37,363 nucleotides of DNA, from assembly GCF_022230925.1 (NCBI RefSeq), contig NZ_JAKKFH010000028.1:1-37363 (forward strand), written 5' to 3'. This document shows, piece by piece, positions 22,845-30,863 of this stretch (within the stretch, counting starts at the first letter, position 1; each line of letters opens with the position of its first letter). The stretch comes from Micromonospora alfalfae (lineage in GTDB: Bacteria; Actinomycetota; Actinomycetes; Mycobacteriales; Micromonosporaceae). A model generated the notes under the pieces. It saw only the letters and a list, made by a program, of their open reading frames with translations. It did not search any database and was not told where the DNA came from. Position numbers and translations under genes: made by a program.

Positions 22845-24313
22845 CCCAGGTCGAGGGCGGCGGCGACAGCGGCGACGCCGTCCTCGATCTCGGTGGGCGT
22901 ACGGGCCGCGTAGCCGAGCACGAGACCGGGCCGGTACGGCCGCTGGCAGTGCCAGGACAGCGGTTGCACCTTCACCCCGCGCGCCAGCGTCGCCGCCGCC
23001 AGCTCGGTGTCGACAACTGTGTCGTCCAGCGTGATCATCAGGTGCAGGCCGGCGGCGGCGCCGTGCACCGTCGCCGACGGCAACGCGCGGGCCAGCGCGG
23101 TGATCATGGCGTCCCGCCGGCGGATGTGTCGACGGCGCAGCAGCCGTAGGTGCCGCTCGAAGGCGCCGGAGGTCATCAACTCCGCCAGCACCAGTTGCGG
23201 CAGCACGGCGTTGCCCAGGTCGGCGTTGCGCTTGGCGGCCACCACTGCCTCGCGCAGCCACGTTGGCACGAGCAGCCAGCCGACCCGCAGGGCGGGGGCG
23301 AGCAGTTTGGAGACACTGCCGGCGTAGCAGACCTGCTCGGGCAGCAGACCACGCAGCGCCGGCACCGGAGGACGGTCGTAGCGGTGCTCGGCGTCGTAGT
23401 CGTCCTCGATGATCAGACCGCCGGCCCGCGCCCAGGCGACGAGTTGGCGGCGGCGGTCACCGTCGAGCACCACGCCGGTCGGGAACTGGTGCGCGGGGGT
23501 GAGCATCACGGCCGGTACGCCGCTGGCGACCAACTCGTCGACGCGCAGCCCGGCGTCGTCGACGGTGATCGGCGGGGTGTCCATCCCCCAGTTGTTCAGG
23601 TGCTGTCGCACCCCGAGTGAGCCCGGGTCCTCGACGGCGATCCGGTCGACGCCGGCAGCGGTGAGTGCCTGGGCGAGCAGCCCGAGCGCCTGGGAGACGC
23701 CGGCCACGATGATCACTTCGGCGGGGTCGACGCCGATACCGCGGTTGCGGGCCAACCAGGCGGCGACGGCCTGTCGCAGCGCGGGCGTGCCACAGGGGTC
23801 GCCGTAGCCGAGGTCGGCCGCGGCGAGGCGGCGCAGCACGCTCCGTTCGGCGCGCAGCCAGTCCGCGCGGGGAAAGGCGGCCAGATCGGGTACGCCGGGC
23901 GCCAGGTCGATGGTGGCGTGCAGCGCGCGTACCGCTTCGAAGATGTCGGTGCCCGGTGCCGGCGGGAAGGTCACGACCGGTGCCGGCGCGGCGGCCGGGG
24001 TGGGTGTGGGCGCGGCCGGCGCGGCGACGACGACGGTGCCGGCCCGACCTCGACCGGCGATGTGCCCCTCCTCGGTGAGGCGTTGGTACGCCTCGGTGAC
24101 CACGCCCCGGGAGACACCGAGGTCGGCGGCGAGCACCCGGGTCGGGGGCAGCCGGTCACCGACCGGCACCCGCCCCTCGGCGATGGCCTGCCGCAGCCGG
24201 TCGGTCAGCCAGGAGGCGCGCCCGCCCGGCGTCGCGTCGGTGATGGTCAGGTGCAGGAAGTCGGACCCGGCCGATATGGACCTGTCAGACGCCGCTGGTT
24301 TGGCTCTGCCCAT
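22826..24313 (-). CDS. MocR-type regulator (GntR HTH plus PLP-binding aminotransferase fold)
   Basis: A 495-residue regulator. The GntR winged helix is at about residues 30-95 (LTDRLRQAIAEGRVPVGDRLPPTRVLAADLGVSRGVVTEAYQRL), then a Pro/Ala linker, then an aminotransferase class I domain with LGYGDPCGTPALRQAVAAWL, IIEDDYDAEHRYD and the PLP-lysine motif SVSKLLAPALRVGW. ATG at 24313 gives the usual family length. It is divergent from lysE with 62 bp between the start codons, so it probably controls the exporter and the B3/4 gene in response to an amino compound bound to PLP. Its 3' end overlaps the neighbour by 19 bp. Confidence 0.88.
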   Translation of the reverse strand: MGRAKPAASDRSISAGSDFLHLTITDATPGGRASWLTDRLRQAIAEGRVPVGDRLPPTRVLAADLGVSRGVVTEAYQRLTEEGHIAGRGRAGTVVVAAPAAPTPTPAAAPAPVVTFPPAPGTDIFEAVRALHATIDLAPGVPDLAAFPRADWLRAERSVLRRLAAADLGYGDPCGTPALRQAVAAWLARNRGIGVDPAEVIIVAGVSQALGLLAQALTAAGVDRIAVEDPGSLGVRQHLNNWGMDTPPITVDDAGLRVDELVASGVPAVMLTPAHQFPTGVVLDGDRRRQLVAWARAGGLIIEDDYDAEHRYDRPPVPALRGLLPEQVCYAGSVSKLLAPALRVGWLLVPTWLREAVVAAKRNADLGNAVLPQLVLAELMTSGAFERHLRLLRRRHIRRRDAMITALARALPSATVHGAAAGLHLMITLDDTVVDTELAAATLARGVKVQPLSWHCQRPYRPGLVLGYAARTPTEIEDGVAAVAAALDLGQRLTS

Positions 24314-24375
24314 CGGACCATTGTGGCAGCAGAGTGAGCAGGAGCCAGACCTGCCAACTCCGCCGGAGGACAACC

Positions 24376-24987
24376 GTGACCATTCCGTTCCTGATCACCA
24401 CGCTGATCGTGGTGGTCACCCCCGGGACCGGGGTGATCTTCACGCTCTCCGCCGGCCTGTCGCGGGGCGCGCGGGCCGGGGTGCTGGCGGCGCTCGCCTG
24501 CACGCTGGGGACGTTGCCGCACCTGCTGGCGGCGATGACCGGACTGGCCGCACTGATGCAGACCAGCGCGGTGGCATTCGAGACCGTCCGCTACCTCGGC
24601 GTCGGCTACCTGCTCTACCTGGCCTGGTCCATGGCGCGGGACCGCGACGCCTTCGCGGTGACCACCGACGCCCCACCCCGCTCGGCGATCCGGGTGATCG
24701 TCTCCGGGGTGCTGGTCAACCTGCTCAACCCGAAGCCGACGATGTTCTTCGTCGCGTTCCTGCCGCAGTTCGTGGACACCACGGCACCGGGCTCGACCCG
24801 GGCGATGCTCGGCTGCGGCGCGGTGTTCATGCTGCTCACCTTCGTGGTGTTCAGCGGCTACGGCATCTTCGCGGCCCGGGTACGCGACCGGGTGCTGACC
24901 CGACCCCGGGTCACCGACTGGCTGCGCCGATCCGCCGCCGGCACGTTCGTCGCGCTCGGCGTGACCCTCGCCCTCAGCGACCGATAG
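24376..24987 (+). CDS. LysE/RhtB-family amino-acid exporter
   Basis: A 203-residue inner-membrane exporter with six hydrophobic segments. The family-defining TPGTGVIFTLSAGLSRGARAGVLAALACTLGT is at residues 14-45, YLGVGYLLYLAWSMAR follows, then VLVNLLNPKPTMFFVAFLPQF, the second signature. GTG at 24376 has GGAGGA six bases upstream. MocR next to a LysE exporter is a common pairing, suggesting export of an amino acid or analogue when it accumulates. The B3/4-domain gene follows 7 bp later. Confidence 0.88.
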   Translation: MTIPFLITTLIVVVTPGTGVIFTLSAGLSRGARAGVLAALACTLGTLPHLLAAMTGLAALMQTSAVAFETVRYLGVGYLLYLAWSMARDRDAFAVTTDAPPRSAIRVIVSGVLVNLLNPKPTMFFVAFLPQFVDTTAPGSTRAMLGCGAVFMLLTFVVFSGYGIFAARVRDRVLTRPRVTDWLRRSAAGTFVALGVTLALSDR

Positions 24988-24994
24988 GACCACA

Positions 24995-25735
24995 GTGCAG
25001 TTCGAACATTCTCCGCTGCTTCGCGACGCGTACCCCGATCTGGTCGCCGGCGTGGTGCAGGCCGCCGGGATCACCGCCGACGCCGACGTGGCGGCACGCA
25101 CTGCCGATCATCTCGCCGAGGCACGGCGGCGGTTGTCCGGTGGGGCCGAGAGCGGGTTCCCGGAGATCCAGGCGTGGCGGCGGGCGTACGCGGCGATGGG
25201 GCTGCGACCCACCAAGTACCGGTGCGCCGCCGAGGCGCTGCTACGCCGGCTGCGCCTGGACGGCGAACTGCCCCGGGTACACCCACTCGTCGATCTCTGC
25301 AACGCCATCTCGGCCGCGTACGCCATCCCGGTCGCGGCGCTCGACCTGGACCGGGTCGACGGCGACCTGGTGGTCCGGCCGGCACACGGCGACGAGACGT
25401 ACCTGAGTTTCGCGGGCGACACCGAGCATCCCGAGCCGGGCGAGGTGACCTTCGTCGACTCCGCCGGGCGGGCACACGCCCGACGGTGGACGAACCGGCA
25501 GAGCGGCTGGTCGGCTGTGCGGGAGGGCACCTCGTCGGTGCTGATCGTCGCCGAGGCGCTGCACCCGGGCAGCGGGCCGGCCGTGACCCGGCTGGTCGCC
25601 GACCTCGTGACGGAGCTGACCGAGGGGTGGTCGGCCCCGACGGCCGCCGCGGTGCTCACCACCACCGCGCCCCGTTTCCGCACCCCGGCGGCGGACGACG
25701 ACAGGGGTCAGGCGGTGTCGCCGGGCAGCAGGTGA
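24995..25735 (+). CDS. B3/4 (tRNA-binding-like) domain protein
   Basis: A 246-residue protein with the B3/4 domain found in the beta-subunit of phenylalanyl-tRNA synthetase and in stand-alone proteins. Characteristic stretches: SGFPEIQAWRRAYAAMGLRPTKYRCAAEALLRR, VHPLVDLCNAISAAYAIPVAALDLDR, and GEVTFVDSAGRAHARRWTNRQSG. In the synthetase this domain edits mischarged tRNA; free-standing copies are suspected editors of mischarged tRNA or free amino acids. GTG at 24995 is 7 bp after lysE, which fits an operon for handling an amino acid analogue. The last 28 bp overlap the convergent MBL gene. Confidence 0.82.
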   Translation: MQFEHSPLLRDAYPDLVAGVVQAAGITADADVAARTADHLAEARRRLSGGAESGFPEIQAWRRAYAAMGLRPTKYRCAAEALLRRLRLDGELPRVHPLVDLCNAISAAYAIPVAALDLDRVDGDLVVRPAHGDETYLSFAGDTEHPEPGEVTFVDSAGRAHARRWTNRQSGWSAVREGTSSVLIVAEALHPGSGPAVTRLVADLVTELTEGWSAPTAAAVLTTTAPRFRTPAADDDRGQAVSPGSR

Positions 25736-26310
25736 CGGTAGCCGGGGATCGTCTCGGCGAACCAACCCGCGACGCTGGCCAGACCGCGGTCGTTGAGCTG
25801 CGCGTCGTGGATCGGGTACGCCGCCGCCGCGCCCACGGCGCGTGCGAACCGGATCGCCTCGTCGAGGCGCAGCCAGGACCCCTGGGCCGGGACGAGCAGG
25901 GTGCGCACCGGCGCGTCCGGCACGTGCAGGGCGTCGCCCGGGTGGTAGAGCTCGCCGCCGATCAGGTAGCCGAGGTTCGGGCAGTCGGGCTGCCCCTCGT
26001 GGATCGGGGCGTGCCGGCCGCCGTGCGCGCTGACCGCGATGCCGGCCGCCGTGAAGCGCTCACCCGCCCGGACCCGGGTCACCGGCAGTGGGGCGAGATC
26101 CGGCAGGCGGGCACCCTCCGGCGCGTACACGGGAACACCGAGACCGGCGAGCCGCAACACGTCAATGTGGTCGGCGTGCTCGTGGGTGACCAGGACGGCG
26201 TCCGCGCCGACCAGGGCCCGCGGCTCGCTCCACGTCCCCGGGTCGACGACCAGCACCCCGCCGTCGTGCTCGACGCGGACACAGGCGTGCGTGAATCGGG
26301 TGATCCGCAT
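25708..26310 (-). CDS. UlaG/MBL-fold metal-dependent hydrolase
   Basis: A 200-residue metallo-beta-lactamase-fold protein of the UlaG-like branch. MRITRFTHACVRVEHDGGVLVVDPG opens the fold; the metal motif is THEHADHID, with GGRHAPIH and LYHPGDALHVPD providing later ligands; LVPAQGSWLRLDEAIRF and YPIHDAQL complete it. ATG at 26310 gives the typical start; an upstream start at 26391 would overlap the divergent SDR. There is no strong ribosome-binding site, so leaderless translation is possible. Substrate unknown. Confidence 0.82.
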   Translation of the reverse strand: MRITRFTHACVRVEHDGGVLVVDPGTWSEPRALVGADAVLVTHEHADHIDVLRLAGLGVPVYAPEGARLPDLAPLPVTRVRAGERFTAAGIAVSAHGGRHAPIHEGQPDCPNLGYLIGGELYHPGDALHVPDAPVRTLLVPAQGSWLRLDEAIRFARAVGAAAAYPIHDAQLNDRGLASVAGWFAETIPGYRHLLPGDTA

Positions 26311-26389
26311 CAGGCGACGGTACGCCGCCGGCAGATGAGCCGTGGCCCTCGTGGCGGTTGGGCCGGCCGTGCCGGGGTAGTGCGGCAGC

Positions 26390-27196
26390 ATGCCACAGCG
26401 ATACGAGAACTACCCGAGGATCGCCGTCGTCACCGGCGCGAACTCCGGCATCGGCAAGGCCTGCGCGGTGGCGCTGGCCAGGGCCGGCTTCGAGATCGGC
26501 ATCACCTGGTACGGCGACCCCGACGGCGCGGACCGGACGGCCGCCGAGGTCCGTGCGACGGGGCGGCGTTGCGAGGTCGCCGAGGTGGACCTGACCCGAC
26601 TGCCGGACGCGGCGGCGGTGGTGGACGAGTTGGCCGACCGGCTGGGCGGCATCGGGGTGCTGGTCAACAACGCCGGCATCGGGGCCTCGACGTCGTTCGT
26701 CGACACCGGGTGGGAGCAGTGGCGCGAGGTGCTCGCCGTCGACCTGGACGCGCCGTTCCTGTGCGCCCAGCGGGCGGCGCGACGGATGCGGGCCACCGGC
26801 GCCGGCGGGCGGATCATCAACATCACCAGCGTGCACGAGCACGCGCCCCGGGTGGGCTCGGCCGCGTACTGCGCCGCGAAGGGCGGGCTCGGGCTGCTGA
26901 CCAAGGTGATGGCCCAGGAGTTGGCCGCCGACGGGATCACCGTCAACGCCGTCGCCCCGGGCGAGATAGCCACGCCGATGACCGGTCAGGAGGATGTCGA
27001 CCCGTTCACCCAGGAACGGCCCGGCGTGCCGCTGGGGCGGCCCGGCGACGCCCGGGAGGTGGCCGCAGTTGTCGCGTTGCTCGCCTCCCCCGCCGCCGGG
27101 TACGTCACCGGCGCGTCCTGGCCGGTCGACGGGGGCATGTTGCTGATGGGCCCTCAGGCCACGGCGTTGACGAACGACGACTGGCGATCGGCCTGA
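26390..27196 (+). CDS. Short-chain dehydrogenase/reductase (FabG-like)
   Basis: A 268-residue classical SDR. Cofactor loop TGANSGIG near residue 15, NNAGIG near residue 91, catalytic Ser in NITSVHEHAP, YCAAK as the Tyr-Lys pair, then NAVAPGEIATPMTG and the closing YVTGASWPVDGGMLL. The length and motif spacing match FabG/3-oxoacyl reductase-like enzymes, but the substrate cannot be told from sequence. ATG at 26390; 79 bp separate it from the divergent MBL gene. Converges on the membrane protein gene ending at 27216. Confidence 0.85.
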   Translation: MPQRYENYPRIAVVTGANSGIGKACAVALARAGFEIGITWYGDPDGADRTAAEVRATGRRCEVAEVDLTRLPDAAAVVDELADRLGGIGVLVNNAGIGASTSFVDTGWEQWREVLAVDLDAPFLCAQRAARRMRATGAGGRIINITSVHEHAPRVGSAAYCAAKGGLGLLTKVMAQELAADGITVNAVAPGEIATPMTGQEDVDPFTQERPGVPLGRPGDAREVAAVVALLASPAAGYVTGASWPVDGGMLLMGPQATALTNDDWRSA

Positions 27197-27215
27197 GCGG
27201 CACCGGCGGGCGTCG

Positions 27216-27824
27216 TCAGCGCATCGATGCGGCCGACGCCCGGACGATGTACGTGAACTGCACACCGAACGCCACCACAGCGACCAGCACACCGACCACA
27301 ACCGTCAGCCCGACCCCGACCCCGACGGTCGCGGCCACCAGCGCGATGCCGAGTCCGGTCAGCACCGCGTTGACCGCGCCCACGAGCGCGGCAGTGGTCA
27401 GCAGGAACTCCCACCACCCCGGACGCGTGCCGACCAGGTTCCAGGCGGTGCTCATGGCGTCGTCGGCCACCACCGCGTCGGCGAAGAAGTCATGCTCGCC
27501 GGCGAGCTGGTGTTGGTAGTAGGCCCGGATGCGTTGGATCCGCAGCAGGTCCAAGGAATTCTCCACTGTGGTCTCCACCAGCCGCAGAAACGTCAGCACC
27601 CCGAGGATGACAAGCGTCGGGAGCACCGCGGCCAGGTACGGCCGGACCAGCTTGTCGTTACTGGCGACGAAGCCGAGGCCGATCAGCGCCGCCGACAGCA
27701 CGGACAGGAAGATGGTGGCGCGGCCGGTGGCCTCGGCGATGGTGCCGGCGCGAGAGGTCTGCAACGCGTAGTGCTCGGTGGTCAGGACGGTGAGAAGCGC
27801 CTGCTCGCGTTCGCTCTCGTCCAC
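27216..27824 (-). CDS. Four-TM membrane protein of unknown family
   Basis: A 202-residue protein with two pairs of hydrophobic segments. N-terminal EREQALLTVLTTEHYALQTSRAGTIAEATGRATIFLSVLSAALIGLGFV leads into hairpin 1; a cytoplasmic-looking stretch (RIQRIRAYYQHQLAGEHDFF) follows; hairpin 2 is ALVGAVNAVLTGLGIALVAATVGVGVGL and beyond. I recognise this layout from other actinomycete hypothetical proteins but cannot name a function. GTG at 27824 has GGAGG eight bases upstream. It is divergent from the PLD-like membrane protein; with 181 bp between start codons they may share a control region. Confidence 0.75.
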   Translation of the reverse strand: MDESEREQALLTVLTTEHYALQTSRAGTIAEATGRATIFLSVLSAALIGLGFVASNDKLVRPYLAAVLPTLVILGVLTFLRLVETTVENSLDLLRIQRIRAYYQHQLAGEHDFFADAVVADDAMSTAWNLVGTRPGWWEFLLTTAALVGAVNAVLTGLGIALVAATVGVGVGLTVVVGVLVAVVAFGVQFTYIVRASAASMR

Positions 27825-28005
27825 CCCGCCACCCTCCGTGGTCGCATGACTCCGTTACCGTCACCCTATGAGCGGCGGGGCGTTTCGCAATGGCGAACCG
27901 ATCGCTCGGAGAACGGGACAGCGCGCAGCAAAGCGGGCACGTATCCTCCGAATTCCGGTGATCAGCAAGCGGCGGTGGGGCCGACCGACGGCGGAAGGGG
28001 ACCTG

Positions 28006-29103
28006 ATGCCCGGGTGGGCTGGTCGGGGCGGGCGGCAACGACGGGCCTTCGTCGTCGGTGGGGCACTCTTCGCGGTCGCCGTCGTCATGCTGCTGGCCGC
28101 CTGGCGCAGCACCGGCTTCCTCAGCGATCTGCTGCTCAACCTCGGGGCCAGCGTGGTCCTCGCGGCCATCTCGTACGTCATCTTCGACCCGTTGTTCGAG
28201 GAGGCCCGCAAGGCGCGGGTGCAGGAGCACCTCAGCTTCGACCAGCAGGCGTTCGTGGCGCGGTTGCACCGCTCCGGGCGTCGGGTGCGCATCCTCGACA
28301 CCTGGACGATCCTGCTGGAGCAACGGCACCGGGAGGAGACGCTGAGCGCGGTGCGCGCGGCGCTGGCCAACGGCGCCCAGGTGCAGTTGCTCCTGCTCGA
28401 CCCCGACTGCACCGCCGCCCAGCAACGCTCCGAGGAGCTGGAACGGCAACGGGTGGACGTGCCCCGGCAGATCCGTACCAACCTGCGCCACCTGGCCGCG
28501 TTCGCCGACGCGCTCGACTCGCGGCTGCGCCACCGTCTCCAGGTCCGGCTCTACGACGCGTCCCCGTCGATCCAGCTCTACCAGTGGGACGGGCGGGCGC
28601 TGATCTCGTTCTTTCCGATCGGGAAGCTGTCGTTCAACGTGCCGCAGCTCGAGGTGGACATGGACAGTCCGTGGGGCGGGTTCGTGCACGCCCGGTTCGA
28701 GGAACTGTGGGAGCACGAGCAGGCCACCCTCGACCTGGAGCGGTACTGGTCGGTCACGGTCACACTGCGCCACGACGAGTCGGACGTTGTCGAGGTACGC
28801 GTGCCGTTCGTGACTGTGGACGGGCAGCACTACGTCGACTGCCGGGGGTTCCGGGTGACCGGGCCGCTGACGGTGCGAGCCGTGCTGCCGCCCCGCGCGC
28901 CCGGGGCGGCGCCCGGCGTGTTCGCGCTGGCCGAGCCCGCCGACGGGGACCGGACCCCGGCCGACGTGGTGAAACGGCACTTCGACCAGAAGTACGGGCA
29001 CGACGACGGCGAGCGGGACGTCCGCCGACTGGTGCCGCCACCGGGCGATGCCCGTACCCCGTCGCCCCGCCCCGCGACGGCCGGTGACACACACGCACGG
29101 TGA
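28006..29103 (+). CDS. Membrane-anchored protein with a PLD-like (DUF5919-like) domain
   Basis: A 365-residue protein. Two transmembrane segments lie at about residues 15-55 (FVVGGALFAVAVVMLLAAW and LLLNLGASVVLAAISYVIF). The remainder resembles the domain often called DUF5919: VRILDTWTILLEQ, GAQVQLLLLDPDCTAAQQRSEEL, RLYDASPSIQLYQWDGRALISFFPIG, and GGFVHARFEELWEHE. I see no HxK motif of active phospholipase D enzymes, so it may bind rather than cut. ATG at 28006 (AAGGGG upstream) is preferred over an in-frame ATG at 27868, because the codons between have poor G/C at third positions. The C-terminus is a disordered Pro/Arg/Asp tail. Confidence 0.7.
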   Translation: MPGWAGRGGRQRRAFVVGGALFAVAVVMLLAAWRSTGFLSDLLLNLGASVVLAAISYVIFDPLFEEARKARVQEHLSFDQQAFVARLHRSGRRVRILDTWTILLEQRHREETLSAVRAALANGAQVQLLLLDPDCTAAQQRSEELERQRVDVPRQIRTNLRHLAAFADALDSRLRHRLQVRLYDASPSIQLYQWDGRALISFFPIGKLSFNVPQLEVDMDSPWGGFVHARFEELWEHEQATLDLERYWSVTVTLRHDESDVVEVRVPFVTVDGQHYVDCRGFRVTGPLTVRAVLPPRAPGAAPGVFALAEPADGDRTPADVVKRHFDQKYGHDDGERDVRRLVPPPGDARTPSPRPATAGDTHAR

Positions 29104-29176
29104 CCCCCGAGCGACCCGTGGGCTCGGCACAGGAAACAATGGTGGCCCAACCCTGATCGCCAGGAGGACCGTCGGC

Positions 29177-30064
29177 GTGTCGCACCGCACCGCACCGCCG
29201 TCCGGGGCGGCGCAGCTGCGCGCCGACTGCGGACGCTGCTTCGGGCTGTGTTGCGTGGTGCCCGCCTTCGCCGCGTCGGCGGACTTCGCCATCGACAAGC
29301 CGGCCGGGTCGCCCTGCCCCAACCTGCGCCCCGACCACCGCTGCGGCATCCACACCGAGCTGCGGCAGCGTGGTTTTCCCGGTTGCACGGTGTTCGACTG
29401 CTTCGGCGCGGGGCAGCAGGTCGCCCAGGTGACCTTCGGCGGGCGGGACTGGCGGGACGCGCCGGAGACGTTGCCGGTGATGGCTGAGGCGTTCGCGGTG
29501 CTGCGCCCGCTGCACGAGCTGCTCTGGTACCTCACCGAGGCGGTGGCGCTGCGCCCGCCGGGCGACCTGCGCGCCGAACTGGAACGCGCTCGCGCCGAGA
29601 CGCTGACGCTCACCGAGGGTGGCCCGGCGGACCTTCGCGCGGTGGACGTCGCCGACCACCGGAACCGGATCAACCCGCTGTTGTCCCGGGTCAGCGACGC
29701 GGCCCGGGCCCCCGGCGGTGCCGACCGTCGCGGCGCGCACCTGCTCGGGGTGGACCTGCGCCGCGTCGACCTCCGCCGGGCCAACCTGCGCGGGGCGCTG
29801 CTCATCGGCGCCGACCTGCGCGGAGCGGACCTCGGCCTGGCCGACGTCACCGGCGCGGACCTGCGGGGGGCCGACCTGCGGGGCGCGGACCTGCGGCGCA
29901 CGCTGTTCCTGCACCAGACCCAGCTGGACGCCGCCCGGGGTGACACCCACACCGGGCTGCCGCAGACGCTCACCCGGCCGGCGCACTGGACGGCGCTGCC
30001 GCTCACCCCGGTCCGTCAGCCGGCCCGGTCTCCCGCACCCGCCCGCCGGGGCCGACGTCGCTGA
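29177..30064 (+). CDS. Pentapeptide-repeat protein with a Cys-rich N-terminal domain
   Basis: A 295-residue protein. Residues 10-80 hold a cluster of cysteines (CGRCFGLCC, CPNL, CGIH, GCTVFDCFG) reminiscent of the YkgJ-type metal-binding family. The middle is helical. From about residue 190 to 245 there are pentapeptide repeats of the A(D/N)LRG type (VDLRRVDLRRANLRGALLIGADLRGADL and onward), which form a right-handed beta-helix. The C-terminus is basic. GTG at 29177 follows AGGAGG by nine bases. Some pentapeptide proteins mimic DNA and protect gyrase, but nothing here shows that role. Confidence 0.78.
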   Translation: MSHRTAPPSGAAQLRADCGRCFGLCCVVPAFAASADFAIDKPAGSPCPNLRPDHRCGIHTELRQRGFPGCTVFDCFGAGQQVAQVTFGGRDWRDAPETLPVMAEAFAVLRPLHELLWYLTEAVALRPPGDLRAELERARAETLTLTEGGPADLRAVDVADHRNRINPLLSRVSDAARAPGGADRRGAHLLGVDLRRVDLRRANLRGALLIGADLRGADLGLADVTGADLRGADLRGADLRRTLFLHQTQLDAARGDTHTGLPQTLTRPAHWTALPLTPVRQPARSPAPARRGRRR

Positions 30065-30136
30065 CCGTGAGGTTTCGGCCGCGACGACGCCGGGTAGCCA
30101 GCGCCGACGCGAACCGGCATCGACGGGGGGCACGGC

Positions 30137-30373
30137 GTGGGCTACCGAAATCGCCAAGGTGAGCAGCCGGGCGACCCGCAGCACAGCGAGGACGAGGTCG
30201 GCCAGGCGGCACTGGTGCAGGTCGAGGCGGACACCGAGGTCCCCGCACCGGCGGACACCGACGTCCGGCCGGACATCGTGACCGAGCCCGACAGCTCGGG
30301 CGTCGTCGGTGGTTCGTCCGGCAGCAGCGGCGGCGGGTCGACAATGCCGGGGCACCCGGACGCGACCCGCTGA
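30137..30373 (+). CDS. Small acidic disordered protein
   Basis: A 78-residue acidic protein with no hydrophobic segment: an N-terminal YRNRQGEQPGDPQHSEDEVG, a middle rich in Glu/Asp/Val/Pro (VQVEADTEVPAPADTDV), then a Gly/Ser linker and MPGHPDATR end. Third-position G/C is high, which supports a real gene. GTG at 30137 follows a G-run that could bind the ribosome. It ends 6 bp before the stop of the convergent rnhA. No function can be read. Confidence 0.5.
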   Translation: MGYRNRQGEQPGDPQHSEDEVGQAALVQVEADTEVPAPADTDVRPDIVTEPDSSGVVGGSSGSSGGGSTMPGHPDATR

Positions 30374-30379
30374 CCAGGA

Positions 30380-30853
30380 TCAGCGGCTGGTCAGCGCGCC
30401 CCGGGCCTCGGTCATGCCTTTGTTGGCGAGCCGGTCGGCCCGCTCGTTCTCCGGGTGACCGTTGTGCCCCTTGACCCACAGCCAGGTGACCTCGTGCCGT
30501 TCGCAGGCCGCCTCCAGCCGCTGCCACAGGTCGGCGTTCTTCACCGGCTGCTTCGCGGCGGTCCGCCAACCGTTGCGCTTCCACGACGCCAGCCAACTGG
30601 TGATGCCGTTGCGCACGTACGTGCTGTCGGTGTGCAGCTCCACGGTGACCGGCCGGTTCAGGCTCTCCAACGCCTGGATGGCCGCCATCAGCTCCATCCG
30701 GTTGTTGGTGGTGGGCGTGGCCTCACCGCCGCACAGCTCCCGCTCGTGATCGCCGTAGCGCAGCAGCGCGCCCCAACCACCCGGACCGGGGTTGCCGCTG
30801 CACGCCCCGTCGGTCCAGATCTGCACGCCCCTGCCGGCCGCCGCGTCCACCAT
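30380..30853 (-). CDS. rnhA: Ribonuclease HI
   Basis: A 157-residue endonuclease that cuts RNA in RNA-DNA hybrids using two metal ions. The four acidic residues are in place: Asp in IWTDGACSGNPGPGGW, Glu in NNRMELMAAIQAL, Asp in HTDSTYVRNG, and Asp in NERADRLANKG, with His in KGHNGHPEN. The basic protrusion SWKRNGWRTAAKQPVKNADLW, as in E. coli RNase HI, is kept. ATG at 30853 is chosen over an in-frame TTG at 30862; GTG at 30850 is an alternative. It begins 10 bp after the cyclase stop codon, so the two may be cotranscribed. Confidence 0.9.
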   Translation of the reverse strand: MVDAAAGRGVQIWTDGACSGNPGPGGWGALLRYGDHERELCGGEATPTTNNRMELMAAIQALESLNRPVTVELHTDSTYVRNGITSWLASWKRNGWRTAAKQPVKNADLWQRLEAACERHEVTWLWVKGHNGHPENERADRLANKGMTEARGALTSR

Positions 30854-30863
30854 GCCCGGCAAC

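Noticed and set aside
27868..28005. 46-codon N-terminal extension of the PLD-like protein
   Set aside because: Third positions in this stretch are much less G/C-rich than in the gene, and AAGGGGACCTG directly precedes the ATG at 28006.
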